From the NCBI RefSeq assembly GCF_034180645.1, contig NZ_JAXFNY010000002.1, forward strand, positions 7,980 to 71,979: DNA of 64,000 nt, given 5' to 3'. The notes below the pieces were generated by a model. The model searched no databases, was not told the origin of the DNA, and saw nothing but the letters and a program-made list of their open reading frames with translations. Below are positions 52,518-61,023 of the stretch, one piece after another. Both the position numbers and the translations under genes were made by a program. This DNA is from Mobiluncus sp034180645 (lineage in GTDB: Bacteria > Actinomycetota > Actinomycetes > Actinomycetales > Actinomycetaceae). Numbering within the stretch: the stretch's first letter is position 1; every line of letters begins with the position of its first letter.

Positions 52518-52524
52518 CAGTAAT

Positions 52525-52821
52525 ATGTCGACTATTGATGCTGATGAAGTGAGGCGCGTCGCTGGCTTGGCCCGAATTGCGCTGACCGAGGAAGAAATCC
52601 ACAAATTCGCCGCTGAACTGGATGTGATTACCCAGGCGGTAGCGAAAGTCAACGAGGTAGCGAAACCGGACATTCCGGCGACTTCGCACCCAATTCCGCT
52701 CACTAACGTGTGGCGTGAGGACGAGGTGGGTCAATGCCTCGACCACGATGAGGTACTTCAGGCCGCCCCGCAACCAGACCGCGGGATGTTCGGCGTGCCC
52801 AAGATTATCGGGGAGGAGTAA
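52525..52821 (+). CDS. gatC: Aspartyl/glutamyl-tRNA amidotransferase subunit C
   Basis: Small linking subunit of the tRNA-dependent amidotransferase. It shows the typical DEVRRVAGLARIALTEEEI start and a C-terminal VWREDEV segment with FGVPKIIGEE. 98 aa. It is 3 nt before gatA. The complex converts Glu-tRNA-Gln or Asp-tRNA-Asn to the amidated form, indicating that this organism lacks one of the direct synthetases or uses the pathway for both. Confidence 0.94.
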   Translation: MSTIDADEVRRVAGLARIALTEEEIHKFAAELDVITQAVAKVNEVAKPDIPATSHPIPLTNVWREDEVGQCLDHDEVLQAAPQPDRGMFGVPKIIGEE

Positions 52822-52824
52822 CTT

Positions 52825-54348
52825 ATGAGTAACACAGAACTTTACCTACTGTCAGCCCACGATTTGGCCGCGAAACTGGCGGCGAAAGAAGTCACCAGTG
52901 AGGAACTGGTGCGAGTGTTTGCCGACCGGATTGAACACCTCGATAAGGACATTCACGCTTTCCTCTTCGTCGACGTGGACGGGGCGCTGCAAACCGCTAA
53001 ACAGGTAGACGCGGACCGTGCCGCCGGCAAGAAACTGCACCCTTTTGCGGGCGTGCCGATTGCGATTAAAGACAACATGGTGCAGCGGGGCAAGCCCACC
53101 ACCTGCGCTTCAAAAATCCTGGAAGGTTGGCTGCCGCCCTATGACGCCACCATCGTGCTAAAACTCCAGGAAGCGGGACTGCCTATCCTGGGAAAAACCA
53201 ACATGGACGAGTTCGCCATGGGATCGTCTACCGAGCACTCGGCTTTCGGCCCGACCCGCAACCCGTGGGATTTGGAGCGGATTCCGGGCGGATCAGGCGG
53301 TGGTTCGGCGGCCGCGGTGGGAGCTTTCATGGTGCCGTGGGCGCTGGGATCGGACACGGGCGGTTCTATCCGCCAGCCCGGGGCTGTCACCGGTACCGTG
53401 GGTGCGAAACCGACCTATGGGGCAGTGTCCCGCTACGGTTTGATTGCGATGGGTTCCTCCCTGGACCAGATTGGCCCGGTCACTCGTGACGTGCGCGACG
53501 CGGCGGCGCTGCAGATGATTATTGGGGGACACGATCCGCTGGATTCCACGTCTTTGGACGAACCGGTACCGGATATTACCGGAGCATTGGCCGACATTGG
53601 CACAGATGCGACCGGTCTGCGTGTCGGGGTCGTCAAGCAGCTGCAAGGCGAAGGCTACCAGGCTGGAGTGTTGCAGCGTTTCCAACAGGCTGTGGAGCGT
53701 CTGCAAAAGGCGGGGGCGAACGTAGTCGAAGTGGATTGCCCCTCTTTTGAGTACGCTTTGGCGGCCTATTACCTGATTATGCCGGCGGAAGTGTCGTCTA
53801 ACCTAGCTCGTTTCGATGGGGTACGTTACGGCCTGCGGGTGTTGCCACAGGACGGTGAGGTCACCACGGAACGTATGATGGCGGCGACTCGTGAGGCGGG
53901 CTTTGGAGATGAAGTAAAGCGCCGCATTATTTTGGGTACTCACGTTTTGTCAGCAGGCTACTATGATGCTTACTACGGTTCGGCGCAAAAGGTACGAACC
54001 CTGCTGCAGCGTGACCTCGCGGCGGCCTTTGAACAGTGTGATGTGCTGCTCACACCCACCGCCCCGACCACCGCTTTCAAGTTTGGCGACAAACTCGACG
54101 ATCCGATGAGTATGTACCTCAACGATGTGGCGACTATTCCCGCCAACTTGGCTGGGATTCCCGGTATTTCAATTCCTGCCGGAGTGGCCGCGGAAGACGG
54201 TCTGCCCGTAGGGGTACAGATTCTCGCTCCCACCCGTGGAGACGTCACCATGTATGAGGTGGCAGCCCGCATGGAAGCCCAACTGGCAAAGTCGAGTGAA
54301 CCGATGCCGCCCTGTCCGGCCGCGGCATGGAAGGAGGGTGCGAAATGA
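52825..54348 (+). CDS. gatA: Aspartyl/glutamyl-tRNA amidotransferase subunit A
   Basis: Amidase that releases ammonia from glutamine for GatB. The Ser-cisSer-Lys triad is K82 (PIAIKDNM), S157 (IPGGSGGGSAAAV) and S181 (GSDTGGSIRQP). 507 aa is normal. The gatB start codon overlaps its stop (ATGA), so translation is coupled. Confidence 0.97.
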   Translation: MSNTELYLLSAHDLAAKLAAKEVTSEELVRVFADRIEHLDKDIHAFLFVDVDGALQTAKQVDADRAAGKKLHPFAGVPIAIKDNMVQRGKPTTCASKILEGWLPPYDATIVLKLQEAGLPILGKTNMDEFAMGSSTEHSAFGPTRNPWDLERIPGGSGGGSAAAVGAFMVPWALGSDTGGSIRQPGAVTGTVGAKPTYGAVSRYGLIAMGSSLDQIGPVTRDVRDAAALQMIIGGHDPLDSTSLDEPVPDITGALADIGTDATGLRVGVVKQLQGEGYQAGVLQRFQQAVERLQKAGANVVEVDCPSFEYALAAYYLIMPAEVSSNLARFDGVRYGLRVLPQDGEVTTERMMAATREAGFGDEVKRRIILGTHVLSAGYYDAYYGSAQKVRTLLQRDLAAAFEQCDVLLTPTAPTTAFKFGDKLDDPMSMYLNDVATIPANLAGIPGISIPAGVAAEDGLPVGVQILAPTRGDVTMYEVAARMEAQLAKSSEPMPPCPAAAWKEGAK

Positions 54349-55844
54349 GCGACAAGTTGATGAGTTATGACAAGGCTACCGAACGTTTCGATCCTGTTTT
54401 GGGGTTGGAGGTTCACGTTGAACTGGGCACGAAAACCAAGATGTTCGACGCGGCTCCCAATGCTTTCGGGGGCGACCCAAACACGTACATCACCCCGGTT
54501 TCCCTGGGTTTGCCCGGCTGCCTGCCGGTAGTCAATAAGCGAGCCGTGGAATACGCGATTCGGATTGGTTTGGCACTGAACTGCCAAATCGCAGAATACT
54601 GCCGGTTTGCGCGGAAAAACTATTTTTATCCCGACCTGACCAAGGCTTTCCAAACCTCCCAGTATGATGAGCCAATCTGTTACGACGGCTGGCTCGATGT
54701 CGAGTTGGAGGACGGTACCGTGTACCGGGTGGAAATCGAGCGTGCCCACATGGAGGAAGACGCCGGCAAGAACACGCATATTGGCGGAGAGGACGGCCGT
54801 ATCCAAGGCGCGGACCACTCCCTGGTGGATTACAACCGTGCCGGAGTGCCACTGGTAGAAATCGTCACCAAACCCATCATCGGGACCGGGGATCGCGCCC
54901 CCGAGGTTGCCGCCGCTTATGTGCGCACCTTGCGGGATATTTTCCGGGCTATCGGGGTTAGTGAAGCCCGCATGGAGCGCGGCAATGTCCGCGCTGACGT
55001 GAACGTGTCCTTGCGCAATAAACCGGAGGATCCGATGGGGACCCGCACGGAAACCAAGAACGTGAACTCCTTTAGAGGCATCGAGAAAACCGTGCGTTAC
55101 GAAATGCGTCGCCAGGCGGCAATCCTTGCCGAGGGCGGCAAAATCGTCCAGGAAACCCGCCACTACCACGCTGCGGACGGGACGACTTCTTCAGGCCGTG
55201 AGAAATCCGATGCCGAGGATTATCGTTACTTCCCCGAACCGGATTTGGTGCCTGTGGCGCCGAGCCGGGAATGGGTGGAGGAAATCCGCCAGAGTCTGCC
55301 TGAGCTTCCTGCCGTGAGGCGCAAGCGTCTGCAGGGCGTGTGGGGATTCACCGACATCGAAATGCGCGATATCGTCAACGCCGGAGCGGTGGACCTTATT
55401 GAGGAAACGGTTTCAGCCGGAACCGATGCGGGCGGGGCTCGCAAGTGGTGGATGGGCGAAATTGCGCGTTTGGCCAAGGGCGAGGAAAAAGACCTGGAGG
55501 AAATGCCGATTACTCCTGCCCAGGTGGCTGAGCTGCAAAGCCTCGTCGAGGACGGCAAGATTAACGACAAGTTGGCGAAACAGGTTATCGCTGGCGTTCT
55601 TGCCGGAGAAGGTAATCCTGGAGAGGTCGTGAAAGCGCGCGGCTTGGAGGTCGTTTCTGACACGGGCGCTTTGGAAACTGCCGTCAAGCAGGCGATTGCG
55701 GACAACCCGGATGTCGTTGAAAAGATTAAAGGCGGCAAGATGGCGGCTATTGGTGCGCTGATGGGCCCGGTTATGAAAGCCACCCGCGGTCAAGCCGATG
55801 CGGGGACGGTAAAGTCCCTGATTATGGCCGAACTTGGGTTGTAA
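54345..55844 (+). CDS. gatB: Aspartyl/glutamyl-tRNA amidotransferase subunit B
   Basis: Kinase-amidase subunit that activates the misacylated tRNA and transfers ammonia. Diagnostic GLEVHVELGTKTKMF opens the domain and the RADVNVSLR segment follows. The YqeY-like tail domain ends with a helical VEKIKGGKMAAIGALMGPVM segment. ATG at 54345 overlaps the gatA stop, with AAGGAGGG upstream; an in-frame start 6 codons earlier is unlikely. 499 aa. Confidence 0.96.
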   Translation: MSDKLMSYDKATERFDPVLGLEVHVELGTKTKMFDAAPNAFGGDPNTYITPVSLGLPGCLPVVNKRAVEYAIRIGLALNCQIAEYCRFARKNYFYPDLTKAFQTSQYDEPICYDGWLDVELEDGTVYRVEIERAHMEEDAGKNTHIGGEDGRIQGADHSLVDYNRAGVPLVEIVTKPIIGTGDRAPEVAAAYVRTLRDIFRAIGVSEARMERGNVRADVNVSLRNKPEDPMGTRTETKNVNSFRGIEKTVRYEMRRQAAILAEGGKIVQETRHYHAADGTTSSGREKSDAEDYRYFPEPDLVPVAPSREWVEEIRQSLPELPAVRRKRLQGVWGFTDIEMRDIVNAGAVDLIEETVSAGTDAGGARKWWMGEIARLAKGEEKDLEEMPITPAQVAELQSLVEDGKINDKLAKQVIAGVLAGEGNPGEVVKARGLEVVSDTGALETAVKQAIADNPDVVEKIKGGKMAAIGALMGPVMKATRGQADAGTVKSLIMAELGL

Positions 55845-55864
55845 ACCGGTCTGATTTCCGGCTT

Positions 55865-55911
55865 AAATGTTTTGTTCCCGGACCGTTTGGTCCGGGAACA
55901 AAACATTTTTT
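55865..55911. terminator. Bidirectional terminator between gatB and trpB
   Basis: A 20-bp stem with a 4-nt loop, arms containing TTTTGTTCCCGGACC and its complement, flanked by T-rich and A-rich tracts so that it can stop both convergent genes. Confidence 0.88.
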
Positions 55912-55929
55912 AGAACTTACCTTTTGGGT

Positions 55930-57162
55930 CTATTTGACGTAGTCCTCGCCGGTGCCGTAATGCTCAATCACGTAGTCGAGGTCCTTATCCCCGCGGCCTG
56001 ACAGGTTCACCAGGATTGATCCCGTCTTGCCTTTGCGGGCTTCCTTGATGGCATAAGCCAGGGCGTGGGAACTTTCGATGGCAGGAATGATGCCTTCCCA
56101 GCGGGAAAGCATGAACAGGGCTTCAATAGCCTCCTCGTCTCGAATGGTTACGTAGTTGACGCGCTCCATGTCGTGCAGCAGGGAGTGCTCCGGGCCAACC
56201 GAGGGGTAGTCCAGTCCGGAGGCGTTGGAATAGACCGGCGCGGGATTGCCTTTTTCGTCCGCGAGCATAATCGAGTTGAATCCGTGCATTACGCCTTCGC
56301 CGCCATAGGTAATGGAGGCCGCGTGATCGCCCAAAGCCGTGCCCCGCCCTTGTGGTTCGACCCCAAAAATCTCGACCGGGTCAGCCAGGAACGGCACAAA
56401 CATCCCAATCGCGTTGGAACCGCCCCCTACGCAGGCCATCACTTTGTCCGGCAGGTGTCCAGTCTGCTCCATAAACTGGGCACGAGCCTCCACGCCAACG
56501 ACCTCCTGGAAATCCCTGACCATGACCGGGAAGGGGTGGGGGCCGGCGGCAGTGCCGATGCAATAGATGGCATCGTGATATTCCTCGGAGTAAGCCATGA
56601 AGGCGGCGTCCACGGCCTCTTTCAGGGTCTTAAGTCCGAAGCTGACGGGGACGACGCGTGCGCCCAGTACCTTCATGCGCGCCACGTTCGGAGCCTGCTT
56701 GGCGATGTCGACCTCACCCATGTAGATATCGCATTCCAGGCCGAAGTAGGCGGCGGCGGTGGCTAGGGCCACGCCGTGCTGACCCGCTCCGGTTTCCGCG
56801 ATGAGCTTCTTTTTCCCCATGTATTTAGCCAATAGGCCTTCGCCCATGCAGTGATTGAGCTTGTGCGCCCCGGTATGGTTCAGGTCCTCGCGCTTGAGGT
56901 AGATTTGGGTGCGCCCCAGTTTCTGGCTCAGACGCTGGCAGTGATAGACCGGGGTGGGCCTGCCCTGGAAATCTTTACGGATACGGCGCAGCTCGGCAAT
57001 GAACTGGGCGGATTGGGCAATGGTGTTATAGGCTTCCGCGTACTCGTCAAAGGCTTTGACCAGCTCCGGGTCCTGCAGATAGTTGCCACCGTATTTGCCG
57101 AAGTATCCCTTTTCATCAGGGTATTCCTTCAGATAGTTGTCAAAATCGCGGTACTTATTCAT
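55930..57162 (-). CDS. trpB: Tryptophan synthase beta chain (stand-alone)
   Basis: PLP enzyme that joins indole and serine. The Schiff-base lysine is K101 in NHTGAHKLNH, and the catalytic Glu123 is in AETGAGQHG. GGGSNAIGMF is the phosphate-binding loop and FNSIMLADEKGNPAPVY and SVGPEHS follow. The start ATG at 57162 has GGAGG 5 nt upstream; a longer in-frame version would begin at 57252 but has no support. 410 aa is normal for TrpB1. trpA and other trp genes are absent nearby, so indole salvage or a non-tryptophan role (for example serine deamination) must be considered. Confidence 0.93.
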   Translation of the reverse strand: MNKYRDFDNYLKEYPDEKGYFGKYGGNYLQDPELVKAFDEYAEAYNTIAQSAQFIAELRRIRKDFQGRPTPVYHCQRLSQKLGRTQIYLKREDLNHTGAHKLNHCMGEGLLAKYMGKKKLIAETGAGQHGVALATAAAYFGLECDIYMGEVDIAKQAPNVARMKVLGARVVPVSFGLKTLKEAVDAAFMAYSEEYHDAIYCIGTAAGPHPFPVMVRDFQEVVGVEARAQFMEQTGHLPDKVMACVGGGSNAIGMFVPFLADPVEIFGVEPQGRGTALGDHAASITYGGEGVMHGFNSIMLADEKGNPAPVYSNASGLDYPSVGPEHSLLHDMERVNYVTIRDEEAIEALFMLSRWEGIIPAIESSHALAYAIKEARKGKTGSILVNLSGRGDKDLDYVIEHYGTGEDYVK

Positions 57163-57605
57163 CTCTTCCTCCAAAGTTTTCGCAATTCCATACTGAAACC
57201 GATTTGGTCCGAGCTTGGACCGGTCACAAGATAAAGGTACGCAGTTTTTCACCGCAAGTACAGTAGTGTCCAGTATTCGAGCAGATTTGTCTCATATAAT
57301 GAATCGATGCCTGTTGGCGCTGGGTGTGGAGATTTTGACCTTCGGAGCGGGGAAGGGTAGTTTAATCCATCTTTAGGTTACATCTATTTTGCTTAATCAG
57401 CTCGAATTAGAATTGTCATCGTTATTTAAAAATCTCTATATAGCCTTTCTAATATAATTAATTAATACGTTTCGTTATTATTGCAAGGTTCTGAACTGCG
57501 GAAACGCCAGTTGTTAAGGTGAGGGTTTACAATCGAGACAAAATAGTTGACAGTTGTAATTAATATTTATTCATATCTGTTACTTATCCCGAAAGGAAAG
57601 AAACC
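57163..57605. promoter_or_regulatory. AT-rich intergenic region with promoter for the DUF1540 gene
   Basis: 443 bp between divergent trpB and the DUF1540 gene, unusually AT-rich from about 57370 to 57480 (runs of TTTAAAAATCTCTATATAG type). TTGACA at 57547-57552 is a probable -35 for the DUF1540 gene; the matching -10 is weak (TTCATA or TATTCA). No RNA gene or additional ORF with good signals was seen. The AT-rich part may carry the trpB promoter and regulator sites. Confidence 0.4.
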
Positions 57606-57875
57606 ATGAGTACTCAACCGGTAGTTAGTGATTGTGCAGTATCCGATTGCTCTTACAACCACGACGGCTGCCAAGCCACCGCGATGACCATGGGCACCAA
57701 GGGCTGCTCCACCTTTATTGCCTTGCCTCAGGTCGGAGGCCTCGGAAAACAAGCCGCGGTCGGGGCTTGCCAGAAATCCGACTGCAGCTTCAATGAGCAC
57801 CTGGAGTGCCAGGCGCCTGCCGTCAAAGTTGGCGGAAAGACAGGCGAGTGCCTCACCTATAACCGCGCTGCTTAG
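57606..57875 (+). CDS. DUF1540 domain protein (two repeats)
   Basis: An 89-aa cysteine-rich protein made of two DUF1540 units, residues about 8-38 and 53-84, each with the pattern DC.VSDC.YN.DGCQA.A...G..GC.TF. The four Cys per unit suggest a small metal-binding (zinc) module. The protein is cytosolic, with no signal peptide. GAAAGGAAAG precedes the ATG. Function unknown; members are common in spore formers and actinobacteria and are sometimes stress-induced. Confidence 0.85.
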   Translation: MSTQPVVSDCAVSDCSYNHDGCQATAMTMGTKGCSTFIALPQVGGLGKQAAVGACQKSDCSFNEHLECQAPAVKVGGKTGECLTYNRAA

Positions 57876-57898
57876 ATTTCCCCCATAAATTCATAAAT

Positions 57899-57934
57899 CT
57901 GTGTGTGCGAACAGACGCTGGTTCGCGCACACAG
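57899..57934 (+). terminator. Terminator after the DUF1540 gene
   Basis: CTGTGTGTGCGAA (57899-57911) pairs with TTCGCGCACACAG (57922-57934) with one G-U pair. A short T-rich stretch (GCATTTAAG) follows. Confidence 0.7.
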
Positions 57935-57998
57935 CTGCATTTAAGGGTTTGGCTATTTTTGGACAATCGGTAACTCTGTGAGGCCAGTGTTGCTCCAT

Positions 57999-58004
57999 TA
58001 GAAT
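57999..58004 (+). promoter_or_regulatory. -10 box of a probable leaderless promoter for the AGE-family gene
   Basis: TAGAAT lies exactly 7 nt before the ATG at 58012, and there is no ribosome-binding site between them. Confidence 0.45.
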
Positions 58005-58011
58005 TCTGGCT

Positions 58012-59292
58012 ATGTGTGAATTTCTTGATTTGCGTTCTTTGGCTGCCCGCGAGCTTCCAGCGTTGTGTGAATTCGGCATGAAATCAAAGGTTCCTGCCGG
58101 ATTTGGTTATCTTGGGCCTGAAGGTGCGGTCATGCCCGAAATGGGAGCTCAACTGTGGATTAACTGCCGAATGACACATATGTTTTCGCTGTTTGCCCTG
58201 GCGGGAATCCATCCCGAACAATCCCGCGAACTGGCCGCGCACGGGATTCACGCACTGCGGGAATACTTTGTGGACCGGGAATATGGTGGCTGGTTTTCGT
58301 GGATTGACACGGAACTTGATGCATCGGGGCAGCCTCGCCCCAATCTTGAGAATGGACCCCGTAAGGAAGCCTATGCTCATGCGTTCGTGATTATTGCGGC
58401 CAGCTCAGCCACTGTCGCGGAAATTCCCGGGGCGCGCGAACTGCTGGACGAAGCCAGGCGCATCCAGGATGCTTACTGGTGGGACGAATCAGCGGGGAGA
58501 GCCCGAGAATCTTACGCTAGGGACTGGACAGAGCTGGAAGACTACCGCGGTGCGAACGCAAATATGCACACTTTGGAGTCGTGCCTGGCAGCTTTCGATG
58601 CGACTGCAGACACCGAATACCTGCGGCGGGGTGCGTCCATTGCCACAAAAATTATTAATGAGTCAGCGAGGAAATACGACTGGAGAATTCCCGAACATTA
58701 CACCAGTAACTGGCGTATAGACCCTGATTACAACCGCGATAAGCCGAATGACCCTTTCCGTCCGTGGGGAGCCACGCCGGGTCACGGTTTTGAGTGGGCA
58801 CGTCTGATCTTGCAGCTCCAGGCCGCAGCCGAGGCTGCTGGGTTAGATTTGAATTTGGATTGGGTTCACGAGGCCGCAGCGGGACTTTACCGTACCGCGC
58901 TGGCGGCGTGGGGTAGCGATGGCGCCGATGGGATTCCCTACACGACAGACTTCGAGGGCCGCCCGGTTTCCTCCCAACGGATGCACTGGGTCATTTGCGA
59001 AGCTATCGGGGTAAGCCTGATGATTTCTAAGCTCGCCGCTCGCTTCAGTTCAGATTCCCAACTTCCGCAGTTGGCCCAGCAGTGGGCTGACAAGTTTTGT
59101 GTTTACGCGCAAGACAAATTCATTCAACATCCAGGACAATGGTCCCATGAACTTGATGTGAATAATCAGCCCGCCTGCGTCACCTGGGTTGGAAAAGCGG
59201 ACATTTACCATGCGGGACAAGCAATGTTCTTGGTTAACCTGCCGGCGCAACCGGGGTTTGCCGCGGCGTTGAAACATTCAAAATCCGCATGA
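58012..59292 (+). CDS. AGE-family sugar epimerase/isomerase (YihS/mannose-isomerase-like)
   Basis: A 426-aa (alpha/alpha)6-barrel enzyme of the N-acylglucosamine 2-epimerase family. Active-site segments seen: CRMTHMFSLF, RKEAYAHAFVI, EHYTSNW, PGHGFEWARLIL, and WVGKADIYHAGQAM near the C-terminus. The last is typical of the YihS/aldose-ketose isomerases, which interconvert mannose, fructose or sulfoquinovose and related sugars. The substrate is not set by the sequence. It precedes a sugar ABC transporter by 145 bp, so it may process the imported sugar. Confidence 0.85.
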   Translation: MCEFLDLRSLAARELPALCEFGMKSKVPAGFGYLGPEGAVMPEMGAQLWINCRMTHMFSLFALAGIHPEQSRELAAHGIHALREYFVDREYGGWFSWIDTELDASGQPRPNLENGPRKEAYAHAFVIIAASSATVAEIPGARELLDEARRIQDAYWWDESAGRARESYARDWTELEDYRGANANMHTLESCLAAFDATADTEYLRRGASIATKIINESARKYDWRIPEHYTSNWRIDPDYNRDKPNDPFRPWGATPGHGFEWARLILQLQAAAEAAGLDLNLDWVHEAAAGLYRTALAAWGSDGADGIPYTTDFEGRPVSSQRMHWVICEAIGVSLMISKLAARFSSDSQLPQLAQQWADKFCVYAQDKFIQHPGQWSHELDVNNQPACVTWVGKADIYHAGQAMFLVNLPAQPGFAAALKHSKSA

Positions 59293-59334
59293 AATAGGCT
59301 CAGAAATACTTGAAATATCAAAGATATCTGAGAA

Positions 59335-59382
59335 TTGATACCGATTACACAAATTGGTAGACTTTCGTTCGGCTTTTGAACG
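59335..59382 (+). promoter_or_regulatory. Promoter and inverted repeat before the sugar ABC operon
   Basis: TTGATA (59335-59340) and TAGACT (59358-59363) are separated by 17 bp. Directly downstream, CGTTC and GAACG (59366-59370 and 59378-59382) form a short inverted repeat that could be an operator for a sugar-responsive repressor. No repressor gene is in the window. Confidence 0.5.
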
Positions 59383-59436
59383 TATTTACGCAAGAACTCG
59401 GTGTAATTGGCCAGACAGTGAAGTCTAGGAGCAGAA

Positions 59437-61005
59437 GTGAACGAATCTAAGGATGTAGGCAACATTTTAGAGATGCGCCATATCACCAAGGAATTCCCCG
59501 GTGTCAAAGCGCTTGATGATGTCAATTTCCAGGTCAAACAGTGCACTATCCACTCCCTGTGCGGTGAAAACGGTGCCGGTAAATCTACCCTGATGAAAGT
59601 GCTGTCTGGAGTATGGCCCCATGGAACCTATCAGGGGGACATCGTCTACCAAGGCGAGGTTCGCCGTTTTAAGAACATCCGAGAGTCGGAAGCAGCCGGG
59701 ATTGGTATCATCCACCAGGAACTCGCACTGATTCCTGAACTCTCAATTGCCGAAAATATTTTCTTGGGCAACGAAATTAAGCAGGGCGTAGGCATAGATT
59801 GGTTCCAGACTAGAAAACGCGCCGTGGAATTACTTCGGGAAGTGGGTCTAGACGATGACCCGGATACCCCCATCAAAGAGATTGGGGTGGGCAAGCAGCA
59901 GCTGGTGGAGATAGCCAAGGCTCTGTCCAAGAACGTGAAACTATTGATCCTTGATGAGCCGACTTCCGCACTGAACGAGGAAGAATCGGCCCATTTGTTG
60001 GACCTGATGCGCCAGCAGCGTCAAAGCGGTATCAGCCAGATTATGATTTCTCACAAACTCAATGAAATCGCTGCTATTTCTGACGCGATTACCGTGATAC
60101 GTGACGGAAAAACGATTGAGACTATGGAAGTTAAAGACGGCAACGTCGACGAGGACCGCATCATTCACTCCATGGTGGGTCGGCCTCTGGACAATCGTTT
60201 CCCCGACCGTGATCCGCATATTGGCGAAGTGCTGTTTGAGATCAGAGACTGGAGAGTGTATCACCCGGTCAATACCGAGCGGCTCATCTGTAAAAACTCG
60301 AATATCCAGGTACGCAGTGGAGAAGTCGTGGGCCTGGCGGGGTTGATGGGTTCGGGGCGTACCGAGCTGGCACGTTCAGTTTTTGGCCATTCCTATGGAA
60401 TTTTTGAGTCTGGTCAAACGTTCATGGAAGGTAAAGAAATCTTTATGAGGTCGGTTCCAGCCGCTATTGAAGCCGGACTGGCCTATCTTCCGGAGGACCG
60501 AAAGGTGCAGGGGCTAAACCTTCTGGATGACATCAAAGGTGAAGTTATCTCTGCGAAACTAAAGAAAGCTACCGGCAACACCCTCGCGATTGATTGGCAC
60601 ACAGTCCGTCAGACGGCTGAGGAGTATCGCCAGAACTTGCGTATCAAGAGCCCTTCAATCGATAACCTCATATCGTCACTTTCCGGTGGAAATATGCAAA
60701 AGGTCGTGCTTGCTAAATGGATGTACACCGACCCGAAGGTATTGATTTTGGATGAGCCGACACGTGGGATTGATGTGGGCGCCAAATTTGAGATTTACAC
60801 GCTCATCGGCAAACTTGCTGCCGCTGGAATCGGTGTCATCGTGATTTCTTCCGAACTTCCGGAGCTACTGGGCATTACAGACCGTATCTATACGATTTTT
60901 GAAGGAAAAGTCACCGGTGTATTCGATACGAAAGATGCCGACCAAGAGTCGCTCATGCGTCTCATGAATCCCACAACTTCTAAATCCGGCAGTGCTGCCG
61001 CCTAA
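59437..61005 (+). CDS. Sugar ABC transporter ATPase (MglA/XylG-type, two NBDs)
   Basis: A 522-aa tandem ATPase of the CUT2 monosaccharide family. The first domain has Walker A GENGAGKST (near residue 46-54) and signature/Walker B around IGVGKQQLVEIAKALS and LILDEPTSAL. The second domain lacks a canonical Walker A (LAGLMGSGRTELA), as is usual for MglA/XylG, but has LSGGNMQKVVLAKWM and LILDEPTRGIDVGA. GTG start. First gene of a three-gene operon with permease and binding protein. Confidence 0.93.
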   Translation: MNESKDVGNILEMRHITKEFPGVKALDDVNFQVKQCTIHSLCGENGAGKSTLMKVLSGVWPHGTYQGDIVYQGEVRRFKNIRESEAAGIGIIHQELALIPELSIAENIFLGNEIKQGVGIDWFQTRKRAVELLREVGLDDDPDTPIKEIGVGKQQLVEIAKALSKNVKLLILDEPTSALNEEESAHLLDLMRQQRQSGISQIMISHKLNEIAAISDAITVIRDGKTIETMEVKDGNVDEDRIIHSMVGRPLDNRFPDRDPHIGEVLFEIRDWRVYHPVNTERLICKNSNIQVRSGEVVGLAGLMGSGRTELARSVFGHSYGIFESGQTFMEGKEIFMRSVPAAIEAGLAYLPEDRKVQGLNLLDDIKGEVISAKLKKATGNTLAIDWHTVRQTAEEYRQNLRIKSPSIDNLISSLSGGNMQKVVLAKWMYTDPKVLILDEPTRGIDVGAKFEIYTLIGKLAAAGIGVIVISSELPELLGITDRIYTIFEGKVTGVFDTKDADQESLMRLMNPTTSKSGSAAA

Positions 61006-61023
61006 CAGGGAGGATAATTACCA

